Made by a program: the position numbers and the translations under genes | Shown here: piece after piece, positions 39,105 to 47,459 of the stretch | Position numbering within the stretch: position 1 is the first letter of the stretch | Layout of the letters: each line of letters begins with the position of its first letter | The notes under the pieces: generated by a model | The model's database searches: none | The model's input: only the letters and a program-made list of their open reading frames with translations | What the model was told of the DNA's origin: nothing | Assembly: GCF_963665995.1 (NCBI RefSeq) | Contig: NZ_OY762512.1 | Location: 682,001-746,000, forward strand | From: Pleurocapsa sp. FMAR1 | GTDB taxonomy: Bacteria > Cyanobacteriota > Cyanobacteriia > Cyanobacteriales > Xenococcaceae | Length of the DNA: 64,000 nucleotides | Direction: 5' to 3'

Positions 39105-39352
39105 ATAAGGTATTTAATTACCAGTGCATTACCTTATATCAACGGCATTAAACATCTTTGCAATTTGGTGGTTCAATGTTGCCAGCCGATGTGTATGCTC
39201 GATTCTTAGGACAAGAGTGAGAAACAGTACTTTTTATTTGCGGTACAGATGAACATGGAACTCCTGCTAAACTAGCTGCATGGGAAGAAGGATTAAATGT
39301 CGAAGATTATTGCCAACGTCAGCATGAGCGACAAGCAAAAGTTTATGATGAG
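39105..39352 (+). pseudogene. metG 5' fragment, copy 2
   Basis: The start codon is ATA where copy 1 has ATG. The sequence then reads [17 protein letters not shown], a frameshift, PADVYARFLGQE, a stop, and [20 protein letters not shown]...[15 protein letters not shown], covering about the first 85 residues of methionyl-tRNA synthetase. Clearly non-functional. The upstream 50 bp match copy 1 closely. Confidence 0.88.
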
Positions 39353-39411
39353 AGAACCTATTTAACTATAGTTTCAAATTTAGAAAATTAAGACGTTAAA
39401 AAAACAAAATT

Positions 39412-39711
39412 ATGGCAACTTATCAAGTAACGCTGGTTAACGAAGCAGAAGGCATCAATCAAACTATTGAGGTGGCAGACGATCAATATATATTCGACGC
39501 AGCAGAAGAGAATGACCTAGATTTACCTATATCTTGCCGTTCTGGTTCTTGTTCTAGCTGTGCAGGTAAAATCTTGTCAGGAACAGTGGATCAATCTGAG
39601 CAAGCATTTTTAGATGATGAGCAAATGGAACAGGGATTTGTTTTAACCTGTGTTGCTTATCCCACATCCGATTGCAAAATCCAGACTCATCAAGAGGATG
39701 AGATTTTATAA
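39412..39711 (+). CDS. [2Fe-2S] plant-type ferredoxin
   Basis: 99 residues with the four cluster ligands Cys42, Cys47, Cys50 (CRSGSCSSC) and Cys80 (VLTCVAYP), typical of photosynthetic ferredoxin. The acidic surface and end (HQEDEIL) resemble PetF, but the position outside a photosynthetic context suggests an accessory paralogue. It follows the metG fragment; no partner enzyme is adjacent. Confidence 0.93.
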   Translation: MATYQVTLVNEAEGINQTIEVADDQYIFDAAEENDLDLPISCRSGSCSSCAGKILSGTVDQSEQAFLDDEQMEQGFVLTCVAYPTSDCKIQTHQEDEIL

Positions 39712-39741
39712 GCTGGTTTTTTCACCAACATCCATCTAAAT

Positions 39742-39863
39742 AATGGTTCGGACAAAATTTAATTAGTAACGAAAAAATTAGGTATTTGAGGCTTATCTTA
39801 GACTGGGATAGCTAACGATAAAGTGGGCTTTTAGAGCTTTTATCTAAAGCTGTCCGAACTATT
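39742..39863. mobile_element. MITE-like element, 122 bp
   Basis: Terminal inverted repeats AATGGTTCGGACA and TGTCCGAACTATT (12 of 13 positions). AT-rich interior, no gene. It lies just downstream of the ferredoxin gene. Confidence 0.6.
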
Positions 39864-39962
39864 GCTTAAATCAATACTGGCTTTAATTTCCTTTCTAGCT
39901 ATTTCTAAAGCCTTATCTGCTGTGTAATATATTTCGTCGGGCTGATATAGCGAAACAGGCAT
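39840..39962 (-). CDS. Possible small ORF or gene remnant
   Basis: 40-codon frame beginning MPVSLYQPDEIYYTADKALE with protein-like composition; its last codons run into the 39742-39863 element. On the other strand, 39965-40056 reads LEILNLDDFEVDEGLDNYQHMKRVMAEI, another coherent tail without a head. Both look like leftovers of small genes; I recognise neither. Confidence 0.25.
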   Translation of the reverse strand: MPVSLYQPDEIYYTADKALEIARKEIKASIDLSNSSDSFR

Positions 39963-40063
39963 TTTTAAACTTGGAAATTCTCAATTTAGACGATTTTGAA
40001 GTAGACGAAGGATTGGATAATTATCAGCACATGAAGCGAGTTATGGCAGAGATTTAATGGCGA

Positions 40064-40666
40064 TTAATTAGGTAGGGCTTGAACAAAATCAGCTTCAATA
40101 GTTAGAGGGCTTTCCTTTAGTCCTCGGTTGATAAAATTAATTAAAAAAGTAGAACTCAATCTAGGTAGGCGATCGCTTATCTTTATTTGCTGATAATTAG
40201 TGCTGGTTAATCTATAGAACTCAACATTTCCATTCTGCCAGAACCAGACTTCCTCAACCCCAAGCAGCTTGTATTTATCTAGATCGGCAGTACCGCCACT
40301 ACTATAAACTACTTCTATAGCCAGATCGGCAATAGGCTTACGAGTATCGAAGGAATAAGAACTATCGGGTTCTTTGCCAGCTAGAGGAGGATTTTTTAGC
40401 GTGGTTGAACCCATTGGGAAATAGGGCAAACTATACTTACGACAGTAAGCAGTGATTAACCCAGATATTGTTCGCTCGATGACCTCATGATTATAAGATG
40501 GCGACACAATAGTAATAATTCCCTCTAAATAAGATAGGCGATAGCTATTCGCTTCTTGAGTTAGGCAATCGTAATCCTCCCAAGTCATACCTGACAGGCT
40601 TAAGACCTGATCTTGTAAAGTCGATCTATCTCGATTAATTGATAAATTTAATAAGTCTGTAAACAT
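40064..40666 (-). CDS. Uma2-family putative endonuclease
   Basis: 200 residues of the DUF820/Uma2 family, a PD-(D/E)XK-fold group greatly expanded in cyanobacteria. Core motif: EPDSSYSF, IADLAIEVVYSSG then KYKLLGVEEVWFW, giving the D-x-E-x-K catalytic layout. Family function is unproven in most cases. The gene has its own ATG and lies 53 bp downstream of a small HTH gene on the same strand. Confidence 0.88.
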   Translation of the reverse strand: MFTDLLNLSINRDRSTLQDQVLSLSGMTWEDYDCLTQEANSYRLSYLEGIITIVSPSYNHEVIERTISGLITAYCRKYSLPYFPMGSTTLKNPPLAGKEPDSSYSFDTRKPIADLAIEVVYSSGGTADLDKYKLLGVEEVWFWQNGNVEFYRLTSTNYQQIKISDRLPRLSSTFLINFINRGLKESPLTIEADFVQALPN

Positions 40667-40719
40667 TTTTTGAATGACAGTTTCTAGATTAAAGGTGGAA
40701 TAGATTCATTCAAAGCTTA

Positions 40720-40986
40720 CTAATTCGTTTTTGTTTCAGAATTATAATTTTGAAACATCTCATAGTAGGGAATGTTCTTTTTAATCGCATAATCAGTTTT
40801 AGAAGAATAAAACTCTCCATGGCGATCGTGAAAAGCCCAGGTAGTAGGAAAGTGTATAATAGCTCCCATTGTTAAGGGAACACCCGATTCTTTAAGAGTT
40901 TTAATACGTCGGTGTAGAGTGCTTCTAGATAAGCCAGTTTCTTCAATTAACTGGCGGTAACTATATTTTTTGCCATCAATTAGCAT
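40720..40986 (-). CDS. Small helix-turn-helix protein
   Basis: 88 residues. The N-terminal YRQLIEETGLSRSTLHRRIK is a clear HTH; the rest (TTWAFHDRHGEFYSSKTDYA) is not recognised. It could be a DNA-binding regulator or a mobile-element accessory protein. Site (e) lies 26 bp upstream of the start, the same spacing as site (c) to MOSC. Confidence 0.6.
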   Translation of the reverse strand: MLIDGKKYSYRQLIEETGLSRSTLHRRIKTLKESGVPLTMGAIIHFPTTWAFHDRHGEFYSSKTDYAIKKNIPYYEMFQNYNSETKTN

Positions 40987-41012
40987 AATGATTGTTTAGA
41001 ATTTGATTGAAC

Positions 41013-41038
41013 TGTGTCAGAAATTTAATTTTGACACA
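41013..41038. repeat. 26-bp site (e): TGTGTCA-N12-TGACACA
   Basis: Perfect 7-bp inverted arms, spacer GAAATTTAATTT. Confidence 0.87.
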
Positions 41039-41111
41039 TACTTAACTATTTGGCTTTAAAATCCTATTAGCGCGAATGAATATATACCGAGTAGTTAGAA
41101 TAAAGACATTT

Positions 41112-41137
41112 TGTTTCATTATTTTAATTTTGACACA
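41112..41137. repeat. 26-bp site (f): TGTTTCA-N12-TGACACA
   Basis: Spacer TTATTTTAATTT, close to those of (d) and (e). It lies 70 bp before the next gene. Confidence 0.87.
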
Positions 41138-41207
41138 AAACAATAGCAAAATTCAGCTTATTTAGAATCACTTTTAATCTGTATCCTTATCCTTCATCCT
41201 TGAAAAC

Positions 41208-41675
41208 ATGGCTTTACCCAGAATAAAAATAGCAAAAGACAAAGCTGAGTTGGTTCAAAAACTATTAGATGCAAAAGGAACAACGGGGGCGTTTCAAACC
41301 TATGCAGATATTATTGCTTTTGCAGCCAGTTTAGGAGTCAAACATCAGAAAAGAGTCAAGTTGACGGAAATATCCCAAAGTGAACCTGCACCAATCAGTT
41401 TAGAAGTATTTATCTCTCGTGGCTACGATCGCCTGATTAAACTTATTGCAGTTACCGAAACTCAAAATATCAAAATTCTCTCGGCGGAGAATATAGCCAT
41501 AGAAGCACAAAGAGTTCTTATTTTTGAAGAATATGCCAACGGTGGTCTAGAAAAACTAGGCTATGAATTACGAGGGGCGGTAGATTATGCAGAAAGATTA
41601 GTTTTGATTCTTAATGCAGAGAGATTTAGGACTGAAACTAGTGGCGAAGAATTTGATTTAAGTAGATTTCTTTAG
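41208..41675 (+). CDS. DNA phosphorothioation-associated protein 4-like
   Basis: 155 residues. I recognise the cyanobacterial-type dnd-associated protein 4 family: RIKIAKDKAELVQKLLD, FQTYADIIAFAASLGVKHQKR, EPAPISLEVFISRGYD, IFEEYANGGLEKL and the C-terminal GEEFDLSRFL. Such genes normally sit with dndBCDE phosphorothioation and restriction genes; none is seen in this window. It is framed by sites (f) and (g). Confidence 0.75.
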   Translation: MALPRIKIAKDKAELVQKLLDAKGTTGAFQTYADIIAFAASLGVKHQKRVKLTEISQSEPAPISLEVFISRGYDRLIKLIAVTETQNIKILSAENIAIEAQRVLIFEEYANGGLEKLGYELRGAVDYAERLVLILNAERFRTETSGEEFDLSRFL

Positions 41676-41684
41676 TAGCTATAA

Positions 41685-41710
41685 TGTTTCAAAAGTAAAA
41701 TAATGACACA
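41685..41710. repeat. 26-bp site (g): TGTTTCA-N12-TGACACA
   Basis: Spacer AAAGTAAAATAA. It starts 9 bp after the stop of the phosphorothioation-associated gene. Confidence 0.85.
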
Positions 41711-41876
41711 TAAAAAAGTATTGAAAAATACAAAATGATTTCGTTTGTACTAACCAGTGCAGTTGGTCAAGAGACTTAATAGCATATAGCTAGCTGCCTC
41801 AACTAATTAATTGCCTTAACCCGAACTGAGGTTTTTATAGCTAATTTGAACATAGTCCTTAAATTTTAAATAATGA

Positions 41877-42779
41877 ATGATTTTTCCAGTCAACAATTTT
41901 ATTGGCGAAATAGCTGCTTTAAGTGCTGCTTTACTTTGGGCGATCTCCTCCGTTGTCTATATTCATTTGGGGTTAAAGATTCCCCCGCTACAGCTTAATC
42001 TTTATAAGGGCATAATAGCGATCGCTTTTATTGCCATAACTTTACTTATTCAAGGTGCAGCCTTGAGAGATTTATCCCCCCAGACACTATCTTTACTATT
42101 CCTTAGCGGTATAGTTGGCATTGGCTTGGGAGATACAGCTTATTTTGCAGCCTTAAACAGCTTAGGGGCGAGACGTACTCTCTTGTTAGAAACCTTTTCG
42201 CCACCAATAGGTGCATTGCTGGCTTTAATTTTCATTGGCGAACAGCTAACTACGAATGCTTGGTGCGGTATTTTGTTAACTATTTTGGGGATAGCCTGGG
42301 TTATTAGCGAACGAAACCCTGTAGATAATATCAGCGTGTCACGGCAAGGTATAATCTGGGGAATCCTAGCTGCGATCGCTCAAGCAGTTGGCGCAGTTAT
42401 CTCTCGTTTTGCTCTAACACAGTCAGATATAACCCCTTTAGCCAGCACTTTAATTCGTTTACTAGGTGGTACGGCGATTGTTTTGGGTTTAATATTTATA
42501 CCTCTACCTGTTGCTCAAAAACCTGGCATTAAATGGAAACTATCTTGGCATAGTCTAAAGATAATTGCGATCGCAGCTATGGGGAGTACCTATCTTGGCA
42601 TCTGGCTACAGCAAACATCACTTAAGTTTGCACCCACAGGAATTGCTCAAACTTTTTTAGCCACCAGTCCTTTATTCGTAATGCCCATAGTTGCCCTACA
42701 AGGAGAAAAGATTAGTTGGCGAGCAATACTAGGGGTGATAGTCTCTTTAAGTGGAATTGCTCTCATTTTTGTTCGCTAA
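41877..42779 (+). CDS. EamA/DMT-family transporter
   Basis: 300 residues with ten predicted membrane helices in two EamA repeats (about 5-140 and 155-298). Drug/metabolite transporter superfamily; typical IAALSAALLWAISSVVY opening and GEQLTTNAWCGILLTILGIA at the end of repeat 1. Substrate unknown. An alternative ATG lies 4 bp upstream but in another frame. Confidence 0.88.
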   Translation: MIFPVNNFIGEIAALSAALLWAISSVVYIHLGLKIPPLQLNLYKGIIAIAFIAITLLIQGAALRDLSPQTLSLLFLSGIVGIGLGDTAYFAALNSLGARRTLLLETFSPPIGALLALIFIGEQLTTNAWCGILLTILGIAWVISERNPVDNISVSRQGIIWGILAAIAQAVGAVISRFALTQSDITPLASTLIRLLGGTAIVLGLIFIPLPVAQKPGIKWKLSWHSLKIIAIAAMGSTYLGIWLQQTSLKFAPTGIAQTFLATSPLFVMPIVALQGEKISWRAILGVIVSLSGIALIFVR

Positions 42780-42799
42780 ATATCGAGAAGATTCATAAG

Positions 42800-43587
42800 T
42801 TACGCCTGATGTGAATTAACTTTCTTTTTTCATCTTAGAAAAGATTTATCTATTCCCGTAAATAGAGAGATTTATCGTTTAAATTAAATTCAAGCGAGTT
42901 TAACATTATGCGGATTCAGACTCTAGCTAATCATGGGAAGAATCGATATTAATGTTTACGTCAGGGGTTTGGGGAGGGTCGTAACGTCCCCAACAGGGGG
43001 TTTGGGGGAATTTTTCCCCAGGAATAAATCACGGTTTTTACAGACCAATTTCATTTAGAAGCGATAATAAGCATTTTTTTCTTGGTCAGCATTCCCTTGC
43101 TAGCGGGCGTGGAATAAGCTTCTTGGACAGAAGCTTATTCCACGCCCGCTCTGACGGCGACGCGGTGAAGCAGTTGCGGTGGTGAGACACTTGCGTTGCG
43201 GACGGCAGTTTTTGAGGCGAGGAAACGCCCCCGTTTAGGGGGCTTGTTCCACTCGCCTGTTGGGACAGAATACTCTGACCCAACCTCGACAGTTCCTTTA
43301 AGCGGGGGAACCCCGCCAACGGACTCAGATGCGGACGAAGCGTCCTTTCTCGCAAAACACGCCTCGTCTATGACCCGTTGCGAGACACCCTCAACAGTCC
43401 TCTGCGGAGGGAAACCCTCCTGCAAGGCTGTTTCGCAAAACCGTTGCGGGGGTTCCCCCCGTTGAGGTACCTGCGGGGGGTATCCCTTGGTTGTCGAGGG
43501 CGAGCAAAGTGTCGAAAAGGTTCCCTGGCATAAGCAAAGGCACGAACCATGCGCGGGGGTCTGACCGCTAATTCACATCAGACGTAA
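42800..43587. mobile_element. Repeat-filled element bounded by terminal inverted repeats
   Basis: TTACGCCTGATGTGAATTA (42800-42818) is repeated inverted at 43569-43587 with one mismatch. The inside holds a perfect 20-bp-arm hairpin (43102-43150) and a dense GC-rich array of CCCCCG/CGGGGG hairpins from about 43150 to 43560. Long open frames on both strands here are composition artefacts. No transposase. Confidence 0.65.
43102..43150. repeat. Perfect 20-bp-arm hairpin
   Basis: AGCGGGCGTGGAATAAGCTT and its exact complement separated by 9 bases. It is not followed by a T run. Confidence 0.9.
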
Positions 43588-43996
43588 ATTTAAGGCGATC
43601 GCCTTAAATGCTTGCCGAAAACCAATCAGTGAAACATTAAGATTAGCCAGTTATTTAGCTCAAATCGGCAATGCTATTTAGTAATGCTATAATGCTAAAG
43701 CAACATTTTGTTACATAAATTTTAATAAAACGTTGCCAAAAATGTACTAGTTCGCTATAGCTCTATTGGCAGTAGGGCTGCAAATACTATTAGTGAAAGA
43801 CAGTAAATTAAGTCGTATAAACACTCACAGTATTTTATATTTAGCGTCATTGATGGTCAAAATATTTAGTAATATCAAGCTGTTAATGATCGATAAGGCA
43901 ATTTAAAAGGATGCAATTAAAGCGCGGCGTTCTTAATTACCTGTGAAAGAGTGCAATTTTTATAGTTAGTAGTTGGGCAAACAAGCTCAAATAATA

Positions 43997-44731
43997 ATGA
44001 ATCCATCCTCAAATCAACTACGGGCAATAGTGACAGGTGCAAGTAGTGGTATTGGAAAAGCAACTGCCTTAGCCTTTGCTAAATCAGGTATTGAGGTTGC
44101 TCTAGTAAGTCGTTCTGCAAAAAATCTCAAAATCGTAGCTGATGAAATAAATGCTCTAGAAACTCAAGCTAAAGCAAGCGTTTATCCTATAGATTTAGCA
44201 ATTGTAGATCGAGTCAAGCTAAAGATTGCTGAAATTTGCGACCATTTTGGCTCTATTGATATTCTAGTCAATAATGCAGGAATGGCATATACCAACTCTT
44301 TAAGTAATACAACCTTGGAAGATTGGCAAAAAGTGATCGAGCTGAACCTAAATAGCCCTTTTCAATGTATACAGGGAGTCTTACCGCAAATGCGCGATCG
44401 CCGTAAAGGTACAATTATTAACGTTGCCTCAATTGCTGCGTTTAATGCCTTTCCTGACTGGGGTGCTTATGGTGTAAGCAAAGCTGCTTTGGTGGCGTTG
44501 GGCAAAGCTCTATCAGTAGAAGAAAGAGCTAATGGTATTCGCACAGTAACAATCTCTCCTGGTTCGGTTAACACTCCAATTTGGGATACAGATACCGTCC
44601 AGGCAGACTTCGATCGCGAAGCAATGTTGACCCCAGAGATTGTTGCCCAATCAATACTCCATACAGCTTTACTACCTGATTACGCAGTAGTAGAAGAGAT
44701 GATTGTTACGCCTAGTGGAGGGGCATTATAA
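43997..44731 (+). CDS. Short-chain dehydrogenase/reductase
   Basis: Classical SDR of 244 residues. TGASSGIG cofactor motif, NNAG, and the catalytic Ser-Tyr-Lys (NVASIAAF, YGVSK). SR after the second strand favours NADP. The ATG at 43997 is preferred over an in-frame TTG at 43973. It is distinct from the SDR at 14.9 kb. Substrate unknown; it stands alone between two clusters of GC-rich repeats. Confidence 0.88.
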   Translation: MNPSSNQLRAIVTGASSGIGKATALAFAKSGIEVALVSRSAKNLKIVADEINALETQAKASVYPIDLAIVDRVKLKIAEICDHFGSIDILVNNAGMAYTNSLSNTTLEDWQKVIELNLNSPFQCIQGVLPQMRDRRKGTIINVASIAAFNAFPDWGAYGVSKAALVALGKALSVEERANGIRTVTISPGSVNTPIWDTDTVQADFDREAMLTPEIVAQSILHTALLPDYAVVEEMIVTPSGGAL

Positions 44732-44744
44732 GTAACGTTAGATC

Positions 44745-45030
44745 ACGGCGCGTTTTGGGGCGAGGAAATGAGGGAAGACCCCGCGTCGCCGTAGGGCGCA
44801 AGGGAATGCTTCCCGATGCTCTCAGGCTCTATCGAGCCTCGACGTTGCTTTGCAACGGCGGCGGACAGAGAGTCCGCGAGAGCATATTCCACTCGCCCGT
44901 TGCGGTGAGGCAGTTGCGTTGCGGAGGTTCCCTCCGTTGAGCAAAGGCACGAACCCGAAGGGGGGTTTCCCCCGTTGAGCGGAGGAAACGCTCCCGTTTA
45001 GGGAGCTTGTTCCACTCCGCTGTTGAGGTT
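44745..45030. repeat. GC-rich hairpin repeat cluster
   Basis: Modules shared with 43.1-43.6 kb, for example GAGGAAACG, CCCGTTTAGGGAGCTTGTTC and GGGGGTTTCCCCCGTTGAG. Multiple short hairpins (GCCTCGA/TCGAGGC type, GACAGAGAGTC). It lies directly upstream of folE and contains no supported gene. Confidence 0.8.
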
Positions 45031-45122
45031 ATTGTCGAGGTTCTGCATGAATCTTCATACATAAAAGCCGCCTTACTAAATTTAGTAGCAAGAGGACAGA
45101 GTTTTACTCGCATTAATTAATT

Positions 45123-45851
45123 ATGACAACAGTTTCTTCTAACGGTTCTAGTAGTTCAGAATCTTTTAACAATAATGCTTCTAACCCATTAAAATCAAGT
45201 TTGCGAGAGCAGATTACTAGTAGACCCGATCGCAATACCCATAATGGCAAAGCTGCTCAAATAAAAGCAAAATCTGAAGCTGCCAAAGAAAAAATGATGG
45301 AAGCAGTTTATACAATGTTAGAGTGTGTCGGCGAAGATCCACAGCGAGAAGGATTACTCAAAACTCCTAAGCGAGTAGCTGAAGCAATGGAATACTTGAC
45401 TAGTGGCTATAACCAATCTTTAGAAACCCTGGTTAATGATGCCATTTTTGACGAAGGACATAATGAAATGGTCTTGGTCAGGGACATCAACTTCTTTAGT
45501 CTCTGTGAGCATCATATGCTGCCCTTTATGGGTAGAGCGCACGTAGCGTATATTCCTAATCAAAAAGTAGTCGGTCTAAGCAAGCTTGCCCGTATTGTCG
45601 AAATGTATGCTCGTCGTTTACAGGTACAAGAGCGTCTTACTCGCCAAATTGCTGAGGCAATTAAAGAAACATTAGAACCCCAGGGAGTTGCCGTGGTTAT
45701 GGAAGCGACTCATATGTGTATGTCCATGCGTGGAGTGCAAAAGCCTGGATCTTGGACAGTAACTAGTGCTATGTTAGGCGTATTTCAAGATGAACAGAAA
45801 ACTCGTGAAGAATTTCTTAATTTAATTCGTCATCGACCTAGTTTTATGTAA
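45123..45851 (+). CDS. folE: GTP cyclohydrolase I
   Basis: 242 residues. Catalyses GTP to 7,8-dihydroneopterin triphosphate, first step of folate and pterin synthesis. Zinc ligands Cys128, His131 and Cys199 are present in [10 protein letters not shown] and [11 protein letters not shown]; the FSLCEHH and [10 protein letters not shown] motifs are intact. The N-terminal ~50 residues are Ser/Asn-rich and not part of the fold. Confidence 0.96.
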   Translation: MTTVSSNGSSSSESFNNNASNPLKSSLREQITSRPDRNTHNGKAAQIKAKSEAAKEKMMEAVYTMLECVGEDPQREGLLKTPKRVAEAMEYLTSGYNQSLETLVNDAIFDEGHNEMVLVRDINFFSLCEHHMLPFMGRAHVAYIPNQKVVGLSKLARIVEMYARRLQVQERLTRQIAEAIKETLEPQGVAVVMEATHMCMSMRGVQKPGSWTVTSAMLGVFQDEQKTREEFLNLIRHRPSFM

Positions 45852-45949
45852 AAGCATAGTATCAGCAAGTTTTTAGTTTAGATAACCTGATAATCCGATC
45901 GGTGTTTTGTCAATTTAAATTTGCTGTTGCTCAATTAATGTCAACGAGC

Positions 45950-46035
45950 GACCCCGCGTCGGCGGTAAGCTGTTCCTAAACGGAACAGCACGGGGACTCC
46001 TAAACGGGAAGCCACGCGGACTTGGGAATGCTGAC
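45950..46035. repeat. Hairpin repeat between folE and pyrB
   Basis: Contains CTGTTCC-TAAAC-GGAACAG, CCGCGT modules and TAAACGG spacers like the clusters at 43.1-43.6 and 44.7-45.0 kb. Confidence 0.75.
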
Positions 46036-46066
46036 TTAGCAAGAAAATGCGCGAGTCATAACTGAT

Positions 46067-47062
46067 ATGGTAATTAGCACTTGGACAAGAAGACATATCC
46101 TGTCTTTAATTGATTTTACGGCAGCAGAATACGAGATTGTATTACAAACCGCAGCTAGCTTTCAAAAAGTACTCTCAGGGAGAACTAAAAAAGTTCCTGC
46201 GCTTCAGGGTAGAGTTGTGGCAAATATGTTTTTTGAACCTTCTACCCGCACTCGTAGTAGTTTTGAATTAGCAGCCAAAAGGTTATCCGCTGATATTTTA
46301 AATTTTTCTCCTGGTAATTCTTCCCTCAGCAAAGGGGAAACAATCTTAGATACGGCAAAAACATATCTAGCAATGGGTGCGGACATCATGGTGATTCGCC
46401 ATCAAGAAGCTGGTGTGCCTCAGGCGATCGCCATGGAGATGGATCGCCTAAATTCAGGAGTAACCATACTCAATGCAGGAGATGGTTTACATCAACATCC
46501 TTCTCAGGCTTTGCTGGATCTATTTACCCTTACTTCTGTCTTAGATGCCGATAATCCTCGTTTAGAATTATTAGCAGGTAAAAAAATTGCGATCGTCGGT
46601 GATATTCTTCATTCTAGAGTAGCCCGTTCTAATATCTATAGCCTAACCACAGCAGGAGCAGAAGTTCACTTAGCAGCACCTCCTACCCTTCTACCTAAAG
46701 CCTTTTTAGCAATGGTAAACCAACAGCGTCAGGGTAAATTATTTCTCCATTGGGAATTAAACCCCGCCCTAGAAAACGCTGATTTTGTGATGACGTTGCG
46801 GTTACAAAAAGAACGAATGACGGCGAATTTTATTCCCAGCTTACGAGAATATCATCAACTGTTTGGGATTACACGCGATCGCCTAAAAATATGTAATCCT
46901 AATGTTAAAGTACTTCATCCTGGTCCAACAAATCGCGGCGTAGAAATAACCTCAGACCTAATGGACGATCCTAGCTTGAGCCTCATTCCTCAACAGGTGG
47001 CAAGCGGTGTATCAACTCGTATGGCATTATTATATTTAATCGGCATAAAGGGCGAAAGTTAG
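46067..47062 (+). CDS. pyrB: Aspartate carbamoyltransferase catalytic subunit
   Basis: 331 residues. Carbamoyl-phosphate loop [12 protein letters not shown] (56-67), HPSQALLDL, and the aspartate-domain [12 protein letters not shown] are all intact. It makes N-carbamoyl-aspartate in pyrimidine synthesis. No pyrI partner is adjacent, as usual in cyanobacteria. Full length. Confidence 0.97.
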   Translation: MVISTWTRRHILSLIDFTAAEYEIVLQTAASFQKVLSGRTKKVPALQGRVVANMFFEPSTRTRSSFELAAKRLSADILNFSPGNSSLSKGETILDTAKTYLAMGADIMVIRHQEAGVPQAIAMEMDRLNSGVTILNAGDGLHQHPSQALLDLFTLTSVLDADNPRLELLAGKKIAIVGDILHSRVARSNIYSLTTAGAEVHLAAPPTLLPKAFLAMVNQQRQGKLFLHWELNPALENADFVMTLRLQKERMTANFIPSLREYHQLFGITRDRLKICNPNVKVLHPGPTNRGVEITSDLMDDPSLSLIPQQVASGVSTRMALLYLIGIKGES

Positions 47063-47098
47063 AAGCTTGAAGGTTAAATAACTTCCGTACTTATTTGT

Positions 47099-47224
47099 AT
47101 GGCGTTGCTGAATCGAGGTATGATTCTGTTTTTTAGACAACTAAACCAATTGGCAGGACAACTAAAAACTAAAAACTACGAGCAGATTACTGTTCGGTTT
47201 CATATTTTCAATCAGCAACGCCAT
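47099..47224. mobile_element. MITE with 4-bp target duplication
   Basis: Ends ATGGCGTTGCTGA and TCAGCAACGCCAT are perfect 13-bp inverted repeats, with further similarity inwards (TATGAT / TTTCATA). Flanked by TTGT on both sides (47095-47098 and 47225-47228). The ends resemble those of cyanobacterial DDE insertion sequences. No transposase inside; 126 bp. Confidence 0.82.
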
Positions 47225-47459
47225 TTGTCTTTATCAATTTCAACATTAATTAACAGTTCAGAAAGGCGATCGCCTAGTTTTCAGTTATTGAGCAAAAATT
47301 CTCATCTCATGTCGCCACAAAAGCCTGTGAATAATCTTTTATAGTCATTCTATCTAGTTTGCTTATGGTAGTTTTGTATTGATAACTAGGTTAAATGCTA
47401 ATTGTTACTCGTTACTTTTTCCCAAAACCAACTGGTTGCTATTTAAAATGACTATCAGT

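Noticed and set aside
35755-41710. The TTGACA within the 26-bp sites as ordinary -35 promoter boxes
   Set aside because: No -10 box lies at a consistent 16-18 bp from them, and the conserved left arm and fixed 12-bp spacer would remain unexplained.
43086-43550. Four overlapping open frames on both strands at 43.1-43.6 kb
   Set aside because: They arise from the GC-rich hairpin array; their proteins are low-complexity and read the same repeats in different frames.
43102-43560. Possible CRISPR array in the repeat-rich segment
   Set aside because: Repeats are irregular in length and spacing with no unique spacers of constant size, and no cas genes are nearby.
44755-45113. Open frames in the repeat cluster upstream of folE
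   Set aside because: Same repeat modules translated; no coding signal.
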